Under the pieces are notes generated by a model. That model had not been told where the DNA came from. It was given only the letters and a program-made list of their open reading frames with translations, and ran no database searches. Below are positions 1-4,248 of a stretch of 5,121 nucleotides of DNA, one piece after another. Positions within the stretch are counted from its first letter, which is position 1. Each line of letters opens with the position of its first letter. This stretch comes from an uncultured Clostridia bacterium (GTDB lineage: Bacteria > Bacillota > Clostridia > Christensenellales > Borkfalkiaceae), in contig CANPZH010000110.1 of NCBI GenBank assembly GCA_947589335.1, positions 1 through 5,121 on the forward strand, given 5' to 3'. Both the position numbers and the translations under genes were made by a program.

Positions 1-97
1 CGACGGCGTCCCCGTCCGGGCGGATATGGCGGGAGACGACGATCGTCTGATAGCTTTCGATCTTCTCCAAGATCGCTCTCTTGGTCTCTTCGTTCAT
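1..97 (-). CDS. DHH-family phosphoesterase, N-terminal fragment (second of a tandem pair)
   Basis: Only the first 32 codons are inside the window; the gene continues past position 1. The visible protein starts MNEETKRAILEKIESY and reaches RHIRPDGDAV, which is motif I of DHH phosphoesterases (H24, D28 and D30 would be metal ligands). The same arrangement, an amphipathic helix, a hydrophobic strand and HxxPDGDA, opens the upstream gene, so the two are paralogues. The ATG (97-95) overlaps the upstream TGA (96-94) as ATGA, and a GGAGG ribosome binding site lies 4 bases before it, so translation is probably coupled. Family knowledge: such enzymes hydrolyse short RNA oligonucleotides, pAp or cyclic dinucleotides using Mn ions. 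The exact substrate cannot be told from 32 residues, and a full-length DHHA1 domain downstream is assumed, not seen. Confidence 0.85.
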   Translation of the reverse strand, partial: MNEETKRAILEKIESYQTIVVSRHIRPDGDAV

Positions 98-1059
98 ACT
101 GCCTCCGTTGTAGCGAGCGCGTCGAGATCGGCAAGCAGCCGCATGGCGGTCTCACGGTCGGGCACGGTGCAGCCGCTCGCTTTTTTGTGGCCGCCTCCGC
201 CGTATTTCACCGCGACCGGATTGATGTTGTAGCGATTGGAACGAAGTTCGGCGTGGACCCCGTCTTCCTCCTCGGTGAAATTGACCCAAATGAACACGCC
301 CTTGATGTCCCGCATCAGCCCCACGAGCCCGGAGGAGACGACGGGGGCGGCGTCGCTGCCCTCGGGAAGATCTTCCATCGCCGTGTAGATGTAGGCAACG
401 TTGTTTGCGGTGAATTTGATCTTGTGCATGTTGTCGGCCTTTTCGATGATCTTGGAGAAGTCTTCGGCGTACAGGTCGTAATAGAGCTTGTTCAGATCGA
501 CGGGCTGCGAGAGCAGATACGCCGCCAATTCGAAGGTGCGCGAGGAGGTCGAATCGAACATGAACCGCCCGCTGTCCGTCACCATGCCCATGTAGAGCGC
601 CGTCGCAGACGCCTTCGAGAGCTTCAGCTTGCACGCCTTCGCGAACATGGCGACGAGCCCCGACGCGCTCTCGTAGGTGCTCTCCACAATATCGAGATCG
701 GCGATCTGCTCGCAGTAGAGATGATGGTCAAAGCGGATCGTCTTCTCCGCGGTCTTGTACCGCTCGTCGCAGATCATATGCGACGCCCCGCAGTCGAGGA
801 TCACCGCCAGCGCGCCGCGATAGTACTCGTCCGGGACCGTGTCCATCTGCTCGGTGAGGAAGGTGAGGCGCGTCGCCTCATCGCCGACGGCATAGATCTC
901 TTTCCCCGGGAAGTTGTCTTTGAGAAGCGCCATGAGCCCGAGCTGTGCGCCCATGGCGTCCCCGTCCGGATGGGAATGACGGTGGATGATGATCCTGTCG
1001 TATTTCCTGATCCAATGCAGGGCTTTTTGAAACAATTTGTTGATATTTTCGCTTTTCAT
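94..1059 (-). CDS. nrnA: NrnA-like DHH/DHHA1 phosphoesterase (oligoribonuclease / pAp phosphatase)
   Basis: A 321-residue cytosolic enzyme of the DHH/DHHA1 family, close to the usual NrnA length of about 310-325. Counting from the ATG at 1059, the metal-binding motifs are H28-x-H30-P-D32-G-D34-A, D89 in VILDCG, the DHH triad D111-H112-H113, and D162 in TDSGRF. The C-terminal DHHA1 domain ends in GGGGHKKASG (287-296), the substrate-binding loop, with LRS (272-274) before it. By family, it degrades 2-5-mer nanoRNAs to mononucleotides and may dephosphorylate 3'-phosphoadenosine 5'-phosphate. An in-frame GTG at 1086 would add nine residues, but it lies in the spacer of the gene's own promoter, so it cannot be on that transcript. 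The 1059 ATG has no Shine-Dalgarno and coincides with the predicted transcription start. The gene is first in a minus-strand operon with a second DHH gene. Confidence 0.9.
   Translation of the reverse strand: MKSENINKLFQKALHWIRKYDRIIIHRHSHPDGDAMGAQLGLMALLKDNFPGKEIYAVGDEATRLTFLTEQMDTVPDEYYRGALAVILDCGASHMICDERYKTAEKTIRFDHHLYCEQIADLDIVESTYESASGLVAMFAKACKLKLSKASATALYMGMVTDSGRFMFDSTSSRTFELAAYLLSQPVDLNKLYYDLYAEDFSKIIEKADNMHKIKFTANNVAYIYTAMEDLPEGSDAAPVVSSGLVGLMRDIKGVFIWVNFTEEEDGVHAELRSNRYNINPVAVKYGGGGHKKASGCTVPDRETAMRLLADLDALATTEAV
102..106 (-). promoter_or_regulatory. Ribosome binding site for the second DHH gene
   Basis: On the minus strand GGAGG is followed by CAGT and then the ATG at 97. The site lies inside the last codons of the upstream gene and supports the 97 start and translational coupling across the ATGA overlap. 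The 4-base spacing is slightly short. Confidence 0.7.
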
Positions 1060-1065
1060 GACAAT

Positions 1066-1094
1066 ATTGTACCACAATTTGCGCACTCTGTCAA
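1066..1094 (-). promoter_or_regulatory. Sigma-A promoter of the nrnA-like operon (predicted leaderless)
   Basis: On the minus strand TTGACA (1094-1089) is separated by 17 bases from TACAAT (1071-1066), preceded by TGG, which makes an extended -10 (TGnTACAAT). Only six bases (ATTGTC) lie between the -10 and the ATG at 1059, so the expected +1 falls on or next to the A of the start codon. Confidence 0.85.
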
Positions 1095-1123
1095 CCGATC
1101 GCGCTTTCTCTCGGGATCCCGGC

Positions 1124-1152
1124 TTGACAAAACTCCGCGCATCCGCTATAAT
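1124..1152 (+). promoter_or_regulatory. Perfect-consensus sigma-A promoter of the HAD-guanylate kinase gene
   Basis: TTGACA (1124-1129), a 17-base spacer and TATAAT (1147-1152) match the vegetative consensus at all 12 positions. The expected +1 is near 1159, giving a leader of about 17 bases with room only for the ribosome binding site. The -35 box is 29 bases from the divergent -35 box of the nrnA-like operon. Confidence 0.92.
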
Positions 1153-1163
1153 AATTTTGTAAC

Positions 1164-1170
1164 AAGGAGG
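1164..1170 (+). promoter_or_regulatory. Strong ribosome binding site (AAGGAGG)
   Basis: AAGGAGG ends five bases before the ATG at 1176 and fixes that start. It is the strongest Shine-Dalgarno in the window and contrasts with the SD-less starts at 1059, 2342, 2984 and 4234. Confidence 0.92.
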
Positions 1171-1175
1171 ACGCT

Positions 1176-2285
1176 ATGAGAAAATACAGGATCCGCGTCG
1201 GTCTCGATGTGGACGATACGCTCTATGAATGCAATTCCTATGCGGTGTCGATCATCAACAGCCGCCATGCCGACGAAAAGCCTCTCAGGATCGAAGACAT
1301 CAAGACGTGGGGAGGGAACACCCGGAACGACATCGAACGCATCCGCCTGTTCTCCGATCCGGAATTCGTGCGGACGCAGCCGATCACGGAGGGAGCGCAG
1401 GAGTTCGTGCAGAAGCTCTCCGAGATCGCCGACGTCTTCTTCGTCACCGCCGTTCCCGCCTGCTGTATGAGCGCGCGGGCAGAGCGGCTCATCCAAGACT
1501 TTCCCGAGATCCCGACGGAGAACATCATCATGGGGAGACGGAAAGACATCATCTCCCTCGATATCATGCTCGACGACGGCGCGCACAATATCTCGAGCTC
1601 GCGCGCGGCTTACCCGGTGCTCTTCCGCAAGCCGTGGAATACCGACCTTTCGGGGCTGCTCTCCGTCAACAGCTACGACGATTTCCTGCACTTCTGCGAA
1701 ATGGTCCGCAATTCCTTCTCCGAAAACTTCCCGCGGCTGAAGGATGGGGGAGTGCTCTGCCTCGTGGGGCCCTCCGGCTCCTCCAAAACGGAGATCGCGG
1801 GCGGGCTCACCGCGCTCGAAGGATTCGAAAAGCCCCTCACTTCCACCACGCGCCCCCGCCGCAAGACGGAGGATGAAGACGCCTACCGCTTCATCAGCGA
1901 GGAGCAGTTCCTCGACGAGATGAGGGCGGGCAGCTATATCGAGACCACCGTCTACAGCGGCTACCACTTCGGTACCTCGGAGAAGGACATCGCGCCCATC
2001 GTTGCGCGCGGCAACGTCGCCGTCATCCCGATCGACATCTGCGGCGCGATCACCCTGAAAAATCTCTACCGCCAGCGCGCGATGCTCGTGTTCACCCGCC
2101 GTGACCGCGCGGAGGCGATCAAGAGCATCATCATGAGGGCGATCGACCTCGACGACAAGACGAGACGGATCATGTCGCTGGACTTCGAATACCGCAACAG
2201 CGAGGTCTGCGACGTGGAGATCAACGTGGGGGACAACGTGCAGGCCGCGATCGACAAGATCGTCGAACTCGTTCACCAGGGATAA
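1176..2285 (+). CDS. HAD 5'(3')-deoxyribonucleotidase (NT5C-like) fused to a guanylate-kinase-like domain
   Basis: A 369-residue cytosolic two-domain protein. Residues 1-180 are a HAD phosphatase of the NT5C type: DVDDT (D11 nucleophile, D13 acid/base), motif II T91, a motif III lysine around K123, motif IV D133-D134 with N138, and the YPVLFRKPWN segment (146-155) typical of this family. Residues 190-369 resemble guanylate kinase: P-loop GPSGSSKT (198-205), STTR (223-226) with R229 and E232, Y237, E256, SGYHFGT (261-267), and D287 in DICG, corresponding to GMP-binding positions of Gmk. The usual P-loop glycine before lysine is serine (S203), Gmk's DxQG is DICG, and the lid region looks short. 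The domains catalyse formally opposite reactions (NMP dephosphorylation and phosphorylation); whether the kinase half is active is unknown. The gene has its own promoter and terminator and diverges from nrnA. I do not know a named gene with this architecture. Confidence 0.85.
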   Translation: MRKYRIRVGLDVDDTLYECNSYAVSIINSRHADEKPLRIEDIKTWGGNTRNDIERIRLFSDPEFVRTQPITEGAQEFVQKLSEIADVFFVTAVPACCMSARAERLIQDFPEIPTENIIMGRRKDIISLDIMLDDGAHNISSSRAAYPVLFRKPWNTDLSGLLSVNSYDDFLHFCEMVRNSFSENFPRLKDGGVLCLVGPSGSSKTEIAGGLTALEGFEKPLTSTTRPRRKTEDEDAYRFISEEQFLDEMRAGSYIETTVYSGYHFGTSEKDIAPIVARGNVAVIPIDICGAITLKNLYRQRAMLVFTRRDRAEAIKSIIMRAIDLDDKTRRIMSLDFEYRNSEVCDVEINVGDNVQAAIDKIVELVHQG

Positions 2286-2293
2286 CAAGGCGC

Positions 2294-2358
2294 AAAAAGA
2301 GGATCGTTCATTCGCCGCCCCGGCGCGGCATAGAATGGGATATGAATCCTCTTTTTTT
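2294..2358 (+). terminator. Intrinsic terminator overlapping the next gene's start
   Basis: AAAAAGAGGAT (2294-2304) pairs perfectly over 11 bases with ATCCTCTTTTT (2346-2356). Nested inside are CATTC/GAATG (2309-2313 with 2333-2337) and GCCGC/GCGGC (2314-2318 with 2325-2329) around a CCCGGC loop. A run of seven T ends at 2358. It begins 8 bases after the HAD-Gmk stop. The 3' arm and T-run are also codons 2-6 of the SpoIIM-like gene, whose ATG sits in the internal loop. It may also act partly as an attenuator for that gene (inference). Confidence 0.75.
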
Positions 2359-2941
2359 GTTGCGCGACTGCCTTGCCCGCGCCTTTGCGCGGAAATGGAT
2401 CCCCGCAGCCCTCCTGATCCTGTTTTTATCAAGTACTGTGTGTGGCATAGTATTCATCAAGACGCCCGTCTTTTACGAATATCATCTGCGGGTGTGCGAC
2501 CGTTTCCTCGACCGCGTGGTCTACTCGGACAGGAGCGTCTTCCTCATCTTCCTTGAGCGGGGCGCGGGCAACCTGCTCCTCCTTGCTTTGATCCTCGCGG
2601 GAGGGATCCATCCCGCCGCTCTGCTCCTGCCCGCCGTCGTCGTCGCCTACCGCGCCTATCTCTTCGGCGGTACCCTTGCCATTCTCTTCACCGTCTACGG
2701 CGCTTCGGGCGCGTTCGTCGCCTTTGCGCTCTATCTGCCCGTGCAGATCGCCGTCTGCGCCGTGCTCCTTATCGCGTCCGCGCTCTCCTTTGCACGGGCG
2801 TTTTGTTTCCGCTTTTGCGGGGCGGATCTCAAAGGGCTCCTTTCGGACTGTCTTGCCCTTGCCGCGGCGCTTTTTGCGGCGGGTCTTATCGAAATGCTCC
2901 TGCTCGGCGCGCTCTTTCATCCTCTCGGCAATCTCATTTGA
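2342..2941 (+). CDS. SpoIIM-like polytopic membrane protein
   Basis: A 199-residue, very hydrophobic protein. A short basic, amphipathic N-terminus is followed by a membrane segment (about 20-39), an external-type polar stretch (40-68), then hydrophobic blocks at about 69-88, 91-107, 108-133, 134-152 and 168-192. The order (one TM, polar loop, conserved N77 before a TM, then glycine-rich TMs with GASGAFVAFALYLPVQ where SpoIIM has G-x-x-G...LPQN), together with the length, fits stage II sporulation protein M. This is pattern recognition, not a database hit. SpoIIM works with SpoIID and SpoIIP in engulfment-linked peptidoglycan remodelling; neither is visible here, and SpoIIM-family proteins also occur in non-spore-formers. 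The dacF-like gene follows after 42 bases, probably in the same transcript. The ATG lacks a proper ribosome binding site (GGAT directly before it) and lies within the terminator hairpin; it is kept because it gives a normal SpoIIM N-terminus. Confidence 0.68.
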   Translation: MNPLFLLRDCLARAFARKWIPAALLILFLSSTVCGIVFIKTPVFYEYHLRVCDRFLDRVVYSDRSVFLIFLERGAGNLLLLALILAGGIHPAALLLPAVVVAYRAYLFGGTLAILFTVYGASGAFVAFALYLPVQIAVCAVLLIASALSFARAFCFRFCGADLKGLLSDCLALAAALFAAGLIEMLLLGALFHPLGNLI

Positions 2942-2983
2942 TAGGTCCCGTGTATTTTTCACAAAACCGCGCAAACTGCGGAT

Positions 2984-4135
2984 ATGAAGAAAATGATTTT
3001 ATCTGCGGCGCTGGCGGGGGTGCTCCTGCTCGCGCCCATCGGAACGAGATACGCCGCCCGCGCGGAGGAGCCCCTTGTCAGCTGCAAGGCCGCATACCTG
3101 AGCGACTTCGACAGCGGGACCGAGGCCTACGCCCTGCATGAAACGGAGCGGCTGCCGATCGCGAGCATGTGCAAGATCATGACCCTGCTCCTCGGGTTCG
3201 AGGCCGCCGAAGAGGGGGAGCTTAGCTACGACGAGATGATCCCGGTCAGCGAAAACGCCTCGGGCATGGGGGGATCGCAGGTCTTCCTCGGAAGCGGGCT
3301 CTCCTACCCCGCGGAGGAGCTGATGAAGAGCATCGCCGTCTGCTCCGCCAACGATTCCTGTGTGGCGCTTGCCGAGAGGATCGCGGGGTCCGAATCCCTC
3401 TTTGTGGAGAAGATGAACGAGCGCGCGAGGGAGCTCGGAGCGGAAAATACCCTGTTTGCCAACTGCACGGGGCTCCCGAAGGAGCCGCAGTACTCCTGCG
3501 CGAAAGACGTCGCGCTCATGCTCCGCGAACTCCTCAAACATCAAAAATATTTTGAGTTCTCCCGCGTATGGTTCGAGGACTTCCGTCACCCGGACGGCAG
3601 AACGACGTCGATGACGAACACGAACAAGCTCATCCGCTTTTACGACGGCTGCGACGGCGGCAAGACGGGATTTACCAACCAGGCAGGGTTCTGCCTCGCG
3701 GCGACCGCAAAGCGGGGAGAGATGCGGCTCATCTCCGTCGTCATCGGCGCGGAGAGCTCCGCGGCGCGGTTCGAAGGGGTCAAGAGCCTGCTGAATTATG
3801 CCTTTGCGGCCTTCGAGAGCCGCAAACTGCTCGAAGCGGGGGCTCCCATCGGGGAACGGCTCGCGGTGCGCGGGTGTAAACAGAGGGAGATCGAGGTCTG
3901 CGCCGAAACGCCTCTTGCCCTGTTCTGCAGAAAGGGCGAGGAACCGGATGCGGACGTCGAGATCAGGCTCGACGGATCCGTGAAGCCGCCCTTCGGCAAG
4001 GGGACGCCGGTGGGCGAGGCGGTGCTCTACCGCAGCGGGGTGGAGGTCGCAAGATGCAGGCTCCTTGCCGCCGAAGCCGCCGAGAAATTCTCCTGGGGAG
4101 AGGCATACCGCGAGATCGCGAGCAAGTGGAATTAA
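2984..4135 (+). CDS. dacF: D-alanyl-D-alanine carboxypeptidase, DacF type (penicillin-binding protein 5 family)
   Basis: A 383-residue exported serine peptidase that removes the terminal D-Ala from peptidoglycan pentapeptides. It has an N-terminal signal peptide (MKK, hydrophobic 5-20, likely cleavage after A25-R26-A27). All three active-site motifs are present: S61-M-C-K64 with catalytic Ser61, S121-A-N123, and K227-T-G229. The segments SENASGMGGSQVFL (89-102) and NCTGLP (160-165) are typical of the S11 family. The C-terminal PBP5-type domain (about 275-365) ends in a short amphipathic tail, FSWGEAYREIASKWN (369-383), that may hold the enzyme on the membrane surface. Length matches Bacillus DacF (about 390). 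The mature part has 12 cysteines, three next to catalytic motifs, which is many for an exported enzyme. The start has no convincing ribosome binding site (GCGGAT directly before ATG). It follows the SpoIIM-like gene by 42 bases and is closed by a strong terminator. Confidence 0.92.
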   Translation: MKKMILSAALAGVLLLAPIGTRYAARAEEPLVSCKAAYLSDFDSGTEAYALHETERLPIASMCKIMTLLLGFEAAEEGELSYDEMIPVSENASGMGGSQVFLGSGLSYPAEELMKSIAVCSANDSCVALAERIAGSESLFVEKMNERARELGAENTLFANCTGLPKEPQYSCAKDVALMLRELLKHQKYFEFSRVWFEDFRHPDGRTTSMTNTNKLIRFYDGCDGGKTGFTNQAGFCLAATAKRGEMRLISVVIGAESSAARFEGVKSLLNYAFAAFESRKLLEAGAPIGERLAVRGCKQREIEVCAETPLALFCRKGEEPDADVEIRLDGSVKPPFGKGTPVGEAVLYRSGVEVARCRLLAAEAAEKFSWGEAYREIASKWN

Positions 4136-4151
4136 ATACTATGCGTGACAT

Positions 4152-4199
4152 AATACGGAAAAACGGCCTGTTTTTCGGGCTGTTTTTCCGTATTTTCTT
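4152..4199 (+). terminator. Strong intrinsic terminator after the dacF-like gene
   Basis: A 17-base-pair stem forms between 4152-4168 and 4178-4194 with a single G-U wobble (G4165-T4181) and a 9-base loop, followed by TTTTCTT. The reverse strand lacks a T-run after the hairpin, so it works in the plus direction only. Its T-run overlaps the first two bases of the lysA -35 box. Confidence 0.92.
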
Positions 4200-4226
4200 G
4201 ACCGCGCGGGAAGAACGTGCTATAAT
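4198..4226 (+). promoter_or_regulatory. Sigma-A promoter of lysA (extended -10, predicted leaderless)
   Basis: TTGACC (4198-4203), a 17-base spacer and TATAAT (4221-4226) preceded by TGC give an extended -10 (TGnTATAAT) promoter with 11 of 12 consensus bases. Seven bases separate the -10 from the lysA ATG at 4234, so +1 should fall at 4233 or 4234. Confidence 0.88.
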
Positions 4227-4248
4227 TCTCGGTATGAATACCCGAGAA
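4226..4248. promoter_or_regulatory. Perfect inverted repeat over the lysA transcription and translation start (candidate operator)
   Basis: TTCTCGG (4226-4232) and CCGAGAA (4242-4248) are exact reverse complements separated by 9 bases. The dyad runs from the last -10 base into codon 5. If +1 is at 4233/4234 the left arm is not transcribed, so a protein-binding DNA site is more plausible than an RNA hairpin. No regulator is known from the window. Confidence 0.45.

Noticed and set aside
1060..1086. GTG start at 1086 for the nrnA-like gene
   Set aside because: The codon is in the -35/-10 spacer of the promoter and would not be transcribed from it; the nine extra residues do not match the family N-terminus.
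1112..1121. CGGGATCCCG palindrome between the divergent -35 boxes as an operator
   Set aside because: A 10-base palindrome is expected several times by chance in 5 kb; location is suggestive but there is no second copy or other support.
187..1179. Long plus-strand open frame opposite the nrnA-like gene
   Set aside because: Antisense of a gene with all DHH/DHHA1 motifs; its composition shows no recognisable domain and it runs through both divergent promoters.
1146..2432. Long minus-strand open frame (428 codons) opposite the HAD-Gmk gene
   Set aside because: It is rich in Asp, Arg, Val and His of low complexity, matches no family, and overlaps a gene with clear motifs, promoter and ribosome binding site; a GC-rich antisense shadow.
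2938..2966. Separate promoter for the dacF-like gene (TTGATA at 2938)
   Set aside because: A fair -35 match, but nothing like a -10 occurs 16-18 bases downstream; co-transcription with the SpoIIM-like gene is simpler.
2967..2981. CCGC/GCGG hairpin just before the dacF-like start
   Set aside because: Four base pairs (five with a wobble) around a loop is too weak to call a regulatory structure.
4136..4233. Lysine riboswitch or T-box ahead of lysA
   Set aside because: Only 98 bases separate the genes, filled by the dacF terminator and the lysA promoter, with no transcribed leader left.
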